Shown here piece after piece: positions 1 through 11,386 of a stretch of DNA of 64,000 bases. The stretch's first letter is position 1. Each line of letters opens with the position of its first letter. The stretch lies in the NCBI RefSeq assembly GCF_024499015.1, contig NZ_CP098604.1:248001-312000 (forward strand). The letters are read 5' to 3'. The notes beneath the pieces were generated by a model that was given only the letters and a program-made list of their open reading frames with translations, did no database searches and was not told the origin of the DNA. The DNA is from Xanthomonas hortorum pv. pelargonii (GTDB lineage Bacteria > Pseudomonadota > Gammaproteobacteria > Xanthomonadales > Xanthomonadaceae). The position numbers and the translations under genes were made by a program.

Positions 1-2
1 AC

Positions 3-299
3 CAGGTGGAAGAGATCGAACACATCCTCACCGATGTGATGTTCATCCGCGACGGCCGCATCGTGCTGACCGCCGACATGGAAAACGTGGCCGAGCGCTA
101 CACCGAAGTGCTGGTCAATGCCGAGCATCTCGAGGCCGCCAGAGCCATCAAGCCGATCGACGAGCGCAGCCTGCCGTTCGGCAAGACCGTGATGCTGTTC
201 GATGGCGTGCCGAAAGAACAGCTCGCCCGCTTTGGCGAAACCCGCAATCCCGGCCTTGCCGACCTGTTCGTTGCGGTCATGAAGGGGACCTACGCATGA
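3..299 (+). CDS. ABC transporter ATP-binding protein, C-terminal end only
   Basis: The window begins inside this gene, so only the last 98 or so codons are present. The visible part begins QVEEIEHILTDVMFI and continues RDGRIVLTADMENV, the usual end of an ABC ATPase after the switch-histidine region, followed by a divergent C-terminal tail. The Walker motifs lie outside the window. The stop codon overlaps the ATG of the following permease gene (ATGA), so the two are translationally coupled and probably form one exporter operon. The substrate cannot be deduced. The assignment to the ABC family rests on the short motif stretch and on the neighbour. Confidence 0.75.
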   Translation, partial: QVEEIEHILTDVMFIRDGRIVLTADMENVAERYTEVLVNAEHLEAARAIKPIDERSLPFGKTVMLFDGVPKEQLARFGETRNPGLADLFVAVMKGTYA

Positions 300-1261
300 A
301 TGCACTCACCCACCAAGCTTCTCCCGCACGTACGTTCGGCTGGCTGCTGAAACGCGAATACTGGGAACACCGTGGCGGCTTCGTCTGGGCGCAGATCATC
401 ACTGGCGGCATTGCGGTGTTCTTCGCACTGCTGGGCGCGGTGATCGGTGCGATCAGCGCACGCCGCAACATGGTCGGCGACAGCATGACGATGTCGGACA
501 TGGCCGAGTACAGCCGCACCCTCGGTCAGGTCGGCGACGGCCTGCTGCTGGGCGGCATCGGGATCGCCTCGGTCGTGCTGGCGTTCGTGGTGTTCTTCTA
601 TGCGCTGGGCAGCCTGTACGACGACCGCCGCGACCGCAGCGTGCTGTTCTGGAAATCGCTGCCAGTGTCGGATGTGCAAACGGTGTTGTCCAAAGCCGCC
701 TGGGCGCTGTTGCTGGCGCCGCTGATCGCCATCGTGATCGGCGTACTGGTCGGCCTGGCGCTGTGGTTGATCGCCGGTGTGCCCAATCCATGGGGCTTGG
801 CCACCCACTCGCATCCGTTCTCGTTGTTGTGGCTGATGCTGCAGACCGTGCCGATGAGCTTGCTGTGGTCGCTGCCGACCGTGGGCTGGCTGATGTTCTG
901 CTCGGCCTGGGCCACCAGCAAGCCGTTCCTGTGGGCAGTGCTGTTTCCGTTGCTGGCCTGCGTGATGCTGAGCATCCTCTCGGCGATGCCGGGCGTGTCG
1001 CTGCCAATCGGCTGGATCTGGTACATCGTCGGCTACCGCGGTCTGCTCAGCGCCCTGCCCGGCACCTGGTCGCCGCGTGCGGTCAGCGGCAACCTCGATA
1101 GCAGCGCGATGCAGAACCCCAGCGATCTGGTGCAGTGGGTGCTGCAGCACACCGATAGCAGGCTGGTTTATGGCAACCCCGACATCTGGATCGGCGCCGC
1201 CATCGGCGTGGTACTGATCGCCGCCTCCATCTATCTGCGCCGTCGGCGCTCCGAAGCCTGA
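296..1261 (+). CDS. ABC-2 type transporter permease
   Basis: Membrane subunit of an ABC exporter, 321 residues. The N-terminus (FGWLLKREYWEHRGGF) is a short cytoplasmic segment typical of ABC-2 permeases. About six hydrophobic segments follow, for example around residues 35-55, 92-110, 145-170, 180-205, 215-235 and 298-312. The protein ends in a basic RRRRSEA tail on the cytoplasmic side. The start ATG overlaps the stop of the ATPase gene, which supports a two-gene transporter operon. A DUF4097 gene follows 14 bases downstream and is probably cotranscribed. Substrate unknown; lipid or peptide export are both possible. Confidence 0.8.
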   Translation: MNALTHQASPARTFGWLLKREYWEHRGGFVWAQIITGGIAVFFALLGAVIGAISARRNMVGDSMTMSDMAEYSRTLGQVGDGLLLGGIGIASVVLAFVVFFYALGSLYDDRRDRSVLFWKSLPVSDVQTVLSKAAWALLLAPLIAIVIGVLVGLALWLIAGVPNPWGLATHSHPFSLLWLMLQTVPMSLLWSLPTVGWLMFCSAWATSKPFLWAVLFPLLACVMLSILSAMPGVSLPIGWIWYIVGYRGLLSALPGTWSPRAVSGNLDSSAMQNPSDLVQWVLQHTDSRLVYGNPDIWIGAAIGVVLIAASIYLRRRRSEA

Positions 1262-1275
1262 GTAAAGGACATCCC

Positions 1276-2106
1276 ATGCGTTCGCACCTGCATCTGAGTC
1301 TGGCCATCTTGTTCGCGTTGCCCGGCGCTGCGTTTGCCCAGGAGCAATGCAAATTCTCCGAACCGCGCAACCTAGAGCTGAAACTGAGCGGAGTGAAGTC
1401 GGTGTTGTTCGAGGTCGCCTCCAACGACCTGCATCTGGACGCCTCACCGGGCATTAGCGGGCGTCTGAGCGGCCGCGCCTGTGCAGCACGCGCCGATCTG
1501 CTCAAAGGCCTGACCGTCACCCAGAAGCGCGTCGGCGACAAGTTGGTGGTGACGCTGGACGACGACCGCAGCATGCGCATCTCCGTCGGCGACAGCTACG
1601 CGTACCTGGATCTGCGCGGCAGCGTGCCCGACACGCTGCTGGTGCAGTTCGACGTGGGTTCCGGCGATGCGGAGATCTCCGGTGCGGCAGCGGTCAGTGC
1701 CGACGTCGGCTCTGGCGACATGGCGATTCGTCGCACCAAGGCCCGCGTCACCGCCAAGGTCGGCTCCGGCGACATCGAGCTGGAAGACATGGGCGCGTTG
1801 CGTGTCTTGGCAGTGGGCTCGGGCGATCTCAAGGCCACGCACGTGCGTGGCGCGGCGGAGGTCGGCAAGGTCGGCTCGGGCGACGTCAAACTGCGTGGCG
1901 TTGCGGGCAACGTCAAACCCGGCACGATCGGCTCAGGCGATGTCGACATCGACGATGTGCAAGGCGATGTAGGCGTGGACGCGGTCAACTCCGGCGCACT
2001 GAGCGTGCGCAAGGTGCGCGGCAACGTCAGCGTGGCGCGCAAGGGTAGCGGCGATATCGACGTCAGCGATGTCACCGGCAGCACGCGCGTGCCAACCGAC
2101 AACTGA
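1276..2106 (+). CDS. DUF4097-like beta-strand repeat envelope protein
   Basis: A 276-residue protein with a signal peptide ending near AFAQEQ (residues 1-21), so it is exported to the periplasm or surface. From about residue 125 it carries a series of GSGD-containing strands (VGSGDAEISG, VGSGDMAIRR, VGSGDIELED, VGSGDLKATH, VGSGDVKLRG, IGSGDVDIDD, KGSGDIDVSD). This is the hallmark of the DUF4097/DUF2807 right-handed beta-solenoid families. There is no catalytic signature. It directly follows the ABC exporter genes and precedes a YggN-like gene, so a role in envelope maintenance is plausible but inferred. Confidence 0.75.
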   Translation: MRSHLHLSLAILFALPGAAFAQEQCKFSEPRNLELKLSGVKSVLFEVASNDLHLDASPGISGRLSGRACAARADLLKGLTVTQKRVGDKLVVTLDDDRSMRISVGDSYAYLDLRGSVPDTLLVQFDVGSGDAEISGAAAVSADVGSGDMAIRRTKARVTAKVGSGDIELEDMGALRVLAVGSGDLKATHVRGAAEVGKVGSGDVKLRGVAGNVKPGTIGSGDVDIDDVQGDVGVDAVNSGALSVRKVRGNVSVARKGSGDIDVSDVTGSTRVPTDN

Positions 2107-2138
2107 TCACTCATTGATGATTCGAGGGGGAACTGCTG

Positions 2139-2741
2139 ATGAAACTGTTGATTTCTGCGGTATTGGCGAGCGCGCTGTTGGTCGGTTGTGGCAAGTCCGA
2201 GCCCACGGTCGACGTATCGGGACAGGCCAACGGGAGTGGCGTGATCTTCAACGGCAAGAGCGTGACGCTCAAGCGTGACGGCCTGCCTGCAGCCACCATC
2301 GGTGTGGATGGCGCACTGAGCATTGATGGCAAGCCAGTGGCCTTGAACGATGCGCAGCAGCAGGCGATGCGCGGCTTCTACACGCAGATTCAGGGCGTGG
2401 CCGAAAAAGGCATCGACATCGGCACCCAAGGCGCAGCGTTCGGCGCGCATGCGGCGGGCGAAGCGCTCAAGGGCGTGCTCAGCGGCAACACCGACCAGAT
2501 CGGCGACAAGATCGAGGCGCAGGCGGAAACCTTCAAGCACAACGCCATGCAGATCTGCGATCAGCTGGCCAAGCTGCGCAACGCACAAGACGCCGCCGCG
2601 CAACTGGTGCCGGCGTTTGCGCCCTACTCCACCCCTCACGCAACACGACGTCGACGACTGCCGCAAGTAAGTGCGGCAGTAACAGCCGCTGCGCAAGCGT
2701 TGGCAGGCGCAGCGGCTTCCCGAATCGGATGGAGCGTATGA
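2139..2741 (+). CDS. YggN/DUF2884-like lipoprotein with a frameshifted C-terminus
   Basis: The N-terminus is a lipoprotein signal with lipobox LLVGC (Cys about residue 17). The middle part (DGALSIDGKPVALNDAQQQ, then a helix) matches the pattern of the YggN/DUF2884 family of unknown function. The last 30 or so residues (HATRRRRLPQ and on) look like out-of-frame translation. If one C is removed from the CCCC run at 2632-2635, the reading frame ends LTQHDVDDCRK at a stop at 2668-2670. That is a sensible family-like ending with a conserved-looking Cys. As written the gene reads on to 2741. I infer a one-base insertion, real or an assembly error. Confidence 0.7.
   Translation: MKLLISAVLASALLVGCGKSEPTVDVSGQANGSGVIFNGKSVTLKRDGLPAATIGVDGALSIDGKPVALNDAQQQAMRGFYTQIQGVAEKGIDIGTQGAAFGAHAAGEALKGVLSGNTDQIGDKIEAQAETFKHNAMQICDQLAKLRNAQDAAAQLVPAFAPYSTPHATRRRRLPQVSAAVTAAAQALAGAAASRIGWSV
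2684..2717 (+). terminator. stem-loop after the yggN-like gene
   Basis: An 11-base-pair perfect stem, AGCCGCTGCGC at 2684-2694 and GCGCAGCGGCT at 2707-2717, with a 12-base loop. It lies just after the ancestral stop at 2668-2670 and inside the frameshifted extension. Only a TT follows, so it is a weak intrinsic terminator or an mRNA 3'-end stabiliser. Its position supports 2670 as the original gene end. Confidence 0.5.
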
Positions 2742-2878
2742 CCACGCCGATTCCTGCGCGCGCAAGTTGAGCGCCACCTTGGCCTGCGACATTTTGTCAG
2801 CCAAGCGATGTGCCATCGGCCCGGATCGCCTGACCGGGCGGGATTACACTAGTGCGCTCCCCTCAACCCATCGACCCC

Positions 2879-3301
2879 ATGAACAAGTTCGTGATGCTCT
2901 GCATGGCGCTGCTGCTGTGCACTCTCGCCGCCTGCGGCGACCAGTCGTCCCGGCGCGCCGAACGTGGCAAGCCGCGCGTTGCGATCACCACACAATCGGT
3001 GATGATCCGCCGCCCACCGGCTGCCAATGCGGAAATCACCCCGGACGGCACACTGAAGATCGACGATATTGCGCTACCGCAGAAAGAGCCGACGCGCGCC
3101 AAGCTGCAGCTGTTGTTCGGGCATCTGCAGATGCTGCGTCAGCAGGCGGTCAATGATGCCGGGGCGGACCCGGAGTACAAATCGATCAAGCTGACGGTCA
3201 CCCCGGAAATACAGAAGATCAGCGGCGAATTACTCAATGAGATCCCGTCGCTGCAGCCGTATCGCGAGAGCTTCGGCAACGTGCAGGCCGAGCGGCACTG
3301 A
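2879..3301 (+). CDS. small lipoprotein, YggN-related hypothetical
   Basis: A 140-residue protein starting at MNKFVMLCMALLL with a lipobox LAAC, so a predicted lipoprotein. An upstream in-frame ATG at 2852 would add nine residues before the signal and is less likely. The segment ITPDGTLKIDDIALPQ resembles the DG-I-DG motif of the preceding YggN-like protein, so the two may be distant relatives. No enzymatic motif is visible. It stands alone between a hairpin and a palindromic repeat. Function unknown. Confidence 0.65.
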   Translation: MNKFVMLCMALLLCTLAACGDQSSRRAERGKPRVAITTQSVMIRRPPAANAEITPDGTLKIDDIALPQKEPTRAKLQLLFGHLQMLRQQAVNDAGADPEYKSIKLTVTPEIQKISGELLNEIPSLQPYRESFGNVQAERH

Positions 3302-3344
3302 GTAGCGAAGTTGCGCGAAGACCGTAGATTGGCAAGAACCTTGC

Positions 3345-3412
3345 GTAGGAGCGCACTTGTGCGCGATGTGGCTTCATCGGGAAGTCCCCATCGCGCACAA
3401 GTGCGCTCCTAC
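3345..3412. repeat. large intergenic palindrome of the GTAGGAGCGCAC type
   Basis: Two perfect 24-base arms (3345-3368 and 3389-3412), GTAGGAGCGCACTTGTGCGC... and its complement, flank a 20-base centre. It lies between the 3' ends of the lipoprotein gene and fumC, which converge. Dispersed palindromes of this kind are common in Xanthomonas intergenic space. It could terminate transcription from both sides. Confidence 0.75.
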
Positions 3413-3428
3413 ACACACACAGTAGGGA

Positions 3429-4835
<1,407 letters not shown>

Positions 4836-5101
4836 CTGCACTCTCCGCACATCGTTGGATTTGTGGTCAAGGAAGGGCTGGCAGCGGGCGTACCCGGGCT
4901 GGCGAGGCTACCTACGATACTCGCTCGCAGCGTTGCGGCCATGTCGTCGCAACCCGTGGGCTAGACTGCCCATCGATCAATACGAGGTACCACGCCGCCA
5001 TGGGCGACGACCCTGACTGTAGAAACGCAGCACCTGCGTCTTACTCTTTGCATACCGCAGCATCGCGCAAGCGCAGCAACTAACGCCTCGACCTATCGCC
5101 G

Positions 5102-6448
5102 ATGCACAGCACGCAGGCGTACGCCATGCTCGGTAATGTGCTGCTGCTGTTGGTCGCATTGTTGCTGGTGCTGTTGAATGGCTTCTTCGTTGCCGCCGAA
5201 TTCGCGCTGGTCAAACTGCGCCACACCCAGGCGGTGGGTCTGGCGCAAAACAACGGTTGGCGCGGGCGTTTGCTGCTGGGGGTGCATGCGCATCTGGATG
5301 CGTACCTGTCGGCATGCCAGCTCGGTATTACCCTGGCCTCGCTCGGCTTGGGCTGGGTCGGCGAGCCTGCGTTTGCGCATCTGCTGCAGCCGCTGTTCGA
5401 CCTGCTCGGCCTGTCGCCGGAAGCGGCGCAATTCACTGCACTGGCCATTGCCTTCAGCCTGATTTCGTTTTTGCACATCGTGCTGGGCGAACTGGCGCCC
5501 AAGACCATGGCCATTCGCCGTCCGGAGCTGATGTCGCTGTGGACCGCTGCGCCGCTCTACGTCTTTTACTGGGTCATGTACCCGGCGATCTGGGTGCTCA
5601 ATACCAGCGCCAATCGGTTGCTGCGCGTGCTCGGCTGGGGCGAGGTGGAGCATCAATCGCATCGCTATTCGCGCGAAGAATTGATGCTGATCGTCGGCCG
5701 CCAGGATCCCAACGCGGCCACGCCCGATCACGGGCTGGCCTTGATGAGCCACGCGCTGGAATTGCCCGACCTGGTCGCCGGCGACCTGATGCGCCCGCGC
5801 GAGCACATGCGCAGCCTGCGCGAAGGCATGACGCTGGAATCGGTGCTGGCCGAGTTCAGCGAGTCGCGCTACAGCCGCTACCCGTGGTTCGATGCCGAGG
5901 GCGAGCAGGTCTTGGGCATCCTGCATACCAAGGACCTGCTGGTGGCGATGGCGCGCGGCCAGGACCTGGACGATCTGCGCCCGCTGCTGCGCCCGGCCAC
6001 CCTGCTGACCCTGGAAACCCCGATCCCCAGCGCGCTGGAACAGTTCCGCACCGGTGCCACCCATCTGGCGCTGTGCGTAGAGGACCAGGGCCGCATCCTG
6101 GGCTTCTTCACCCTGGAAGACCTGCTGGAAGTGGTGGTCGGCGAGATCGAGGACGAGCACCGCCACGTGGTGCGCGATGCCCCGATCCGCAGCCAGGACG
6201 GTTCGCTGCTGGTGGCCGGCAGCACCTCGATCTTCCGCCTGGAACGCCTGCTCGGCCGGGATCTGAGCGCGCCGGACCACGTCAATTCGGTCGGCGGGCT
6301 GATCGTGCACAGGCTGCAGCGGCTGCCGGAAGAAGGCGAAACCCTGCAGCTGGACGGCCACGCGCTGACCGTGCGGCGGATGGACGGGCACCGGATCCAG
6401 GCCATCACCGTCCGCCCGATCGGCGAAGCGAGCGCCGGGGCGGCGTAG
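5102..6448 (+). CDS. HlyC/CorC (CNNM/DUF21) family membrane protein with CBS domains
   Basis: A 448-residue inner-membrane protein. The N-terminal half is a DUF21/CNNM membrane domain: a first helix at about residues 8-30, then FFVAAEFALVKLR, and further hydrophobic segments to about residue 175. Two CBS domains follow (about 205-330, with LMRPREHM and ILGFFTLEDLLEVVVGEI). The C-terminal CorC/HlyC domain is at about 350-440. Families of this type are linked to magnesium or cobalt efflux; the substrate here is inferred. It lies 36 bases upstream of purB and could share its transcript. Confidence 0.85.
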   Translation: MHSTQAYAMLGNVLLLLVALLLVLLNGFFVAAEFALVKLRHTQAVGLAQNNGWRGRLLLGVHAHLDAYLSACQLGITLASLGLGWVGEPAFAHLLQPLFDLLGLSPEAAQFTALAIAFSLISFLHIVLGELAPKTMAIRRPELMSLWTAAPLYVFYWVMYPAIWVLNTSANRLLRVLGWGEVEHQSHRYSREELMLIVGRQDPNAATPDHGLALMSHALELPDLVAGDLMRPREHMRSLREGMTLESVLAEFSESRYSRYPWFDAEGEQVLGILHTKDLLVAMARGQDLDDLRPLLRPATLLTLETPIPSALEQFRTGATHLALCVEDQGRILGFFTLEDLLEVVVGEIEDEHRHVVRDAPIRSQDGSLLVAGSTSIFRLERLLGRDLSAPDHVNSVGGLIVHRLQRLPEEGETLQLDGHALTVRRMDGHRIQAITVRPIGEASAGAA

Positions 6449-7852
<1,404 letters not shown>

Positions 7853-7930
7853 CCTGACTGCCGCACCCGATCTGGCCGCATTGCGGCGACCCGCATCATT
7901 GCGTTGTATCCAGCTGTCAGGAGTATTGCC

Positions 7931-8536
7931 ATGGCATTGCGCTCGCTGCTGTATGTGTCCCTGCTCGCGTTGGTGGCCTGCGGAAAGCAGGCCGCTCCCG
8001 AGCCCGCCGCTGCCGCGCCGCAAGCGCCGGCCCCCACGTCGATCGCACCGGTGCCATCGGTGCCTTCCGTGCCATCGGTCCCGAGCATGGACGGCGCCAC
8101 CCAGGTCGCCAGCACGGGCGAGCGGCCGACGCTGATGGTCACCTCGACCAGCGGCACGGTCAGCTGCGACGGGCATAACGTCGACCTGACCGGACAGAAC
8201 GCCAATCTGACCTTCAAGGGCGATTGCGGCACGATCGCGGTGCTGGGTGAGCATGCGATCGTCCAGATCGAGCGCGCCGAAGCGGTGCGCATCGTTGGCG
8301 AGGCTGCCCAGGTCACCCTGGCCAGCGATGCCAAGACCGTCGAGCTATTCGGCCGCAAATCCACGCTCAAGGCCGGACGCATCGACACGCTGCGGGTGCC
8401 TGGCGACGACAATCAGGTGCAGGCGCAGGCGATCGCTGCAGCCACGTTGCACGGCCGTGGCAACCGCATCACCCAACAGTCCGGCACTGCGGTCGTCAAC
8501 GATTACGGTAGCGATAACCAGCTCTCCACCCGCTAA
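7931..8536 (+). CDS. DUF3060-like lipoprotein
   Basis: A 201-residue protein starting MALRSLLYVSLLALVACGK, a signal with lipobox LVAC. A low-complexity Pro/Ala/Ser/Val linker follows (about residues 20-55), then a beta-rich domain with repeated short strands (TSGTVSCDGHNVDLTGQN, FKGDCGTIAVLG). This fits the DUF3060 family of unknown function. The nine residues upstream in the open frame are excluded because the signal peptide begins at the chosen ATG. Probably anchored in the outer membrane facing the periplasm. Role unknown. Confidence 0.7.
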   Translation: MALRSLLYVSLLALVACGKQAAPEPAAAAPQAPAPTSIAPVPSVPSVPSVPSMDGATQVASTGERPTLMVTSTSGTVSCDGHNVDLTGQNANLTFKGDCGTIAVLGEHAIVQIERAEAVRIVGEAAQVTLASDAKTVELFGRKSTLKAGRIDTLRVPGDDNQVQAQAIAAATLHGRGNRITQQSGTAVVNDYGSDNQLSTR

Positions 8537-8869
8537 GAAAGGCTAACAAGACGACGACGCTCACCGCCGTGCCGGGCACGGCCGGCGCTCGAACTCATCG
8601 TGCAGCAAGCGTATGCATCGGTTGCCCAGCCCAGCCCTGCCCGCACCCACCTGGCAACGGCTCATTCTGTTTTGTTAGCCACTCTAAGCCGTCGACGCCC
8701 GCAAACACCTGGCGCGAGCAGCGCATCCCCAGCCATGCCTGCGTGGCCGGGACGTGCACCGGCCCCTCTGCGACACACGCCAGCAAGGCATCGCGCAGCG
8801 GGCTGGGCGACAATAGGCCACTTCGCCGGCCGCACAGCGCCGGCTTTTCCCAGTCGGACCCGTCACACC
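8537..8869. other. intergenic region with two hairpins
   Basis: No convincing gene. A GCCGTGC/GCACGGC hairpin at 8566-8582 follows the DUF3060 gene and may end its transcript. A second hairpin, GCCGGC at 8825-8830 with GCCGGC at 8839-8844 followed by TTTT, lies only about 22 bases before the roxA start codon. It is either the leftover of a terminator or an element in the roxA leader. Confidence 0.45.
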
Positions 8870-10369
8870 ATGAAAAAGACCGCCGCAAAAAAGACCGTCG
8901 CCAGAAAGGGCGCGCCGCTGCCTTTCGAGATCCATGCCACCCGCGACCAGCCGCTGGGCATGCCGGTCGAGCGCTTCCTGCGCAACTACTGGCACAAGCA
9001 CCCGCTGTTGATCCGTAACGCGTTCCCGGACTTCCAGTCGCCGCTGCAGCCCGAAGATCTGGCCGGCCTGGCCTGCGAAGACGGCGTGCTGGCGCGACTG
9101 ATCAGCCACGACCGCGCCACCGACGACTGGAATGTGCGCACCGGCCCGTTCCAGGAAACCGACTTCCCCGGCCTGCCCGACCACGACTGGACCTTGCTGG
9201 TGCAGGACGTGGACAAGTGGGACACCGACGTACGCGCCTTGCTGGAGCAGTTCCGCTTCCTGCCGCGCTGGCGTATCGACGACATCATGATCAGCTTCGC
9301 TGCCACCGGTGGCTCGGTCGGCGCGCATGTCGACCATTACGACGTGTTCCTGCTGCAGGGCCAGGGCCACCGCCGCTGGCAGATCGACGCGCGTGCGCAA
9401 CAGGGGCGCAAGGCCGCGCCGCTGGCATTCCGCGACGATGTCGAGCTCAAGCTGCTCAGCACCTTCAAGCCCACCCACGATTGGGTGCTGGGGCCGGGCG
9501 ACATGCTGTATCTGCCGCCGCTGGTGCCGCACCACGGCGTGGCCGAAGACGCCTGCCTGACCTTCTCCATCGGCACCCGCGCGCCGTCCTCGGCCGAGCT
9601 GATCGGCGACTATCTGGACACCTTGATCGCCGACGCCGACGAGGCCGTGCGCTATCAGGACGCAGACCTCAAGGTGCCCACCGATCCGTACGAGATCGAC
9701 GTCACCGCGATGAACCGCGTGGTCGCAGCGCTCAACGCGCTGCGCATGAACGACCCGGATCGCCTGGGCGACTGGTTCGGCCGCTTCATGACCACTTACC
9801 GCGCCTCCGGCGACGTGGTACCGGCGCCAGAACCCATCCCGCGCGAGGCGGTCGAGCAGGCCCTGGAAGAAGGCGTGTTGCTGCATCGCCATCCATGGTC
9901 GCGACCGGCCTGGCGGCGTGCCAAGCGTGGCGCCACGCTGTTCTGCAGCGGGCTGGAATTTGCGTTGTCGGCCAAGGACGCCGCGCGCCTGGCCGCCGCC
10001 GAAGAAATCGACGGCGCGCTGTATGCGCAGTTGTCGGTGCGCGGCCGCGAGGTGGTGCTGGAACTGCTGGCGCAGGGCCATTATCAGCGCGCCCACGAAG
10101 AGAACGACGACGATTTCGAGGACATCGACGACGACCAGGCACACGTGCTGAGCCTGTCGGCCGACCACGACGATGCCGAGACCGATACGCAGGATGCAGA
10201 CGAGGAGATCGACGCCGAGGCCGACGTCGAGCAGGTCGCAGACGCCGCAGACGGCCCGGACGAAGCCGGTGACGCCGGGCAAGGCGAAGACGCCGCTCAG
10301 AACGACGACAGCGACGACGACGAGGCATCGGACGCTGGCGACACCGACGCGTCGCCCAAGCGCGCATGA
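8870..10369 (+). CDS. roxA: cupin/JmjC ribosomal protein L16 arginine hydroxylase (RoxA/YcfD type) with acidic tail
   Basis: A 2-oxoglutarate/Fe(II) oxygenase; the family member YcfD/RoxA hydroxylates an arginine of ribosomal protein L16. The family opening LGMPVERFLRNYWHKHPLLIRNA becomes visible after a short Lys/Ala-rich start. The iron-binding HVD motif is at about residues 153-155 in GGSVGAHVDHYDVF, with the distal His at about 221 in LPPLVPHHGVAED. The winged-helix C-terminal region runs to about residue 408. From about 409 to 499 the protein is an extremely acidic Asp/Glu/Ala tail ending SPKRA, which is not needed for the fold. The ATG at 8870 is preferred to the long upstream open frame. 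The stop overlaps the next gene (ATGA). Confidence 0.85.
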   Translation: MKKTAAKKTVARKGAPLPFEIHATRDQPLGMPVERFLRNYWHKHPLLIRNAFPDFQSPLQPEDLAGLACEDGVLARLISHDRATDDWNVRTGPFQETDFPGLPDHDWTLLVQDVDKWDTDVRALLEQFRFLPRWRIDDIMISFAATGGSVGAHVDHYDVFLLQGQGHRRWQIDARAQQGRKAAPLAFRDDVELKLLSTFKPTHDWVLGPGDMLYLPPLVPHHGVAEDACLTFSIGTRAPSSAELIGDYLDTLIADADEAVRYQDADLKVPTDPYEIDVTAMNRVVAALNALRMNDPDRLGDWFGRFMTTYRASGDVVPAPEPIPREAVEQALEEGVLLHRHPWSRPAWRRAKRGATLFCSGLEFALSAKDAARLAAAEEIDGALYAQLSVRGREVVLELLAQGHYQRAHEENDDDFEDIDDDQAHVLSLSADHDDAETDTQDADEEIDAEADVEQVADAADGPDEAGDAGQGEDAAQNDDSDDDEASDAGDTDASPKRA

Positions 10370-10845
10370 ACCACCACGCCAGGCCGCAGACCGTCTCGCT
10401 GGATCCGGCGCTCGACGCCGCGGCCCTGCGTGTGCTGCGCCTGGCGTGCACCACCGGCACCGCTGGCACCACCAGCGATGCCGAATGGGACGCACTGGAT
10501 CCCCTCAGCCTGCAATTGGCCATGCGTACCGACGACGGCCAGCTGATCGCCGCGGTGCGGCTCACACCCGACCGACGCATCGACCGGCTCGGCGTGCTCC
10601 CCGACTGGCGCCGCCGTGGCATTGCCGACCAATTGCTCGCCGCCGCAGTGGACACCGCCCGCCAACGCGGCTGGCCCAGCCTGAGCGCACGCGTTAACTC
10701 ACATGCCGAAGCGGTGTTCGCACGTCTCGGCTTTCTGCCCGAAGCCTCCCCGAGTTTCGTCCTGACCGCGCCTTCGATACGGCGGGCGCAGCAGGCACTG
10801 CCCTGCACCGCCGCCTCGACGGCCCGATGGCAGTCGAGCATCTGA
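10366..10845 (+). CDS. GNAT family N-acetyltransferase, possibly the N-terminal half of a split gene
   Basis: A 159-residue protein with the GNAT core: RIDRLGVLPDWRRRGIADQLLAAA contains the acetyl-CoA pyrophosphate-binding R/Q-x-x-G-x-G/A pattern, and NSHAEAVFARLGF is motif B. The target is unknown. It starts by ATGA overlap with roxA. The last 20 or so residues (PSIRRAQQALPCTAASTARWQSSI) look atypical. In the other frame an open, coding-like stretch (FDTAGAAGTALHRRLDGP) leads straight into the following DUF7931 gene. A single lost base near 10770 would fuse the two into one protein of about 310 residues. Confidence 0.7.
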   Translation: MNHHARPQTVSLDPALDAAALRVLRLACTTGTAGTTSDAEWDALDPLSLQLAMRTDDGQLIAAVRLTPDRRIDRLGVLPDWRRRGIADQLLAAAVDTARQRGWPSLSARVNSHAEAVFARLGFLPEASPSFVLTAPSIRRAQQALPCTAASTARWQSSI

Positions 10846-11297
10846 GCGCAGCCCTGGCTGCCACCACCGGCCTGCTGTGTGCGGCGCGCCGTCAGGTGCT
10901 GATCTATACGCGTGCACTGGATCCGCCGCTGTTCGACAACGTTGCGGCACTCGATGCGCTGCGTCGCTTCGCCACCGCCCGGCATGACAAACGCGTGCAT
11001 GTACTGGTGCAGGACACCGCAAGCGCCAACGCCAGTGGCAGCGCGCTGTTGCGGCTGGCCCAGCGCCTGCCCAGCGTGTTTCGCTTCCGTGCGGTCAGCG
11101 ATCCGGTCGATGGCAGCTACGCGTCGGCCTACGTGGTAGGCGATGATGCCTACTACTTTCGTCCAACAGGCCACCGCTTCGACGACGGCGAAACTTGGCT
11201 GTCGGGCGCCGCGCGCAGTCGTCAGCTGGAGCGCGAATTCGCGCAGATATGGGAGCGCAGCGCGCTTTGGAGCGAACCGCGCGCGCTCGGCATCTGA
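10827..11297 (+). CDS. DUF7931-like protein
   Basis: A 156-residue protein (AARRQVLIYTRALDPPLFDN, then DDAYYFRPTGHRFDDGETW) resembling the phospholipase-D-like DUF7931 domain. As I recall, this domain is often found C-terminal to a GNAT domain. No HKD catalytic motif is visible. The ATG at 10827 lies within the end of the GNAT gene. The reading frame is open for about 22 further codons upstream and looks coding, which suggests that this is the second half of a formerly fused gene. The alternative is a separate, translationally coupled gene. Confidence 0.55.
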   Translation: MAVEHLSAALAATTGLLCAARRQVLIYTRALDPPLFDNVAALDALRRFATARHDKRVHVLVQDTASANASGSALLRLAQRLPSVFRFRAVSDPVDGSYASAYVVGDDAYYFRPTGHRFDDGETWLSGAARSRQLEREFAQIWERSALWSEPRALGI

Positions 11298-11386
11298 CGC
11301 CGCAGCGCCCTTCGCACGTAGGTGCGAGGCCGGTCGACCTACCCGTCCGGTCAGCTCGCAGACGCCCTGTCATTAGCGCAAGGGGG

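Noticed and set aside
290..1447. Long minus-strand open frame opposite the ABC permease
   Set aside because: Composition is His/Gln/Arg-rich as expected for the antisense of a GC-rich gene, and it lies opposite a clear permease.
1596..2816. 406-codon minus-strand frame opposite the DUF4097 and yggN-like genes
   Set aside because: Its repeated SPEPT pattern is the mirror of the GSGD repeats on the other strand; no start signal.
8600..8869. In-frame upstream extension of the roxA gene
   Set aside because: Residues are not family-like and the stretch contains hairpins; ATG 8870 gives the normal start.
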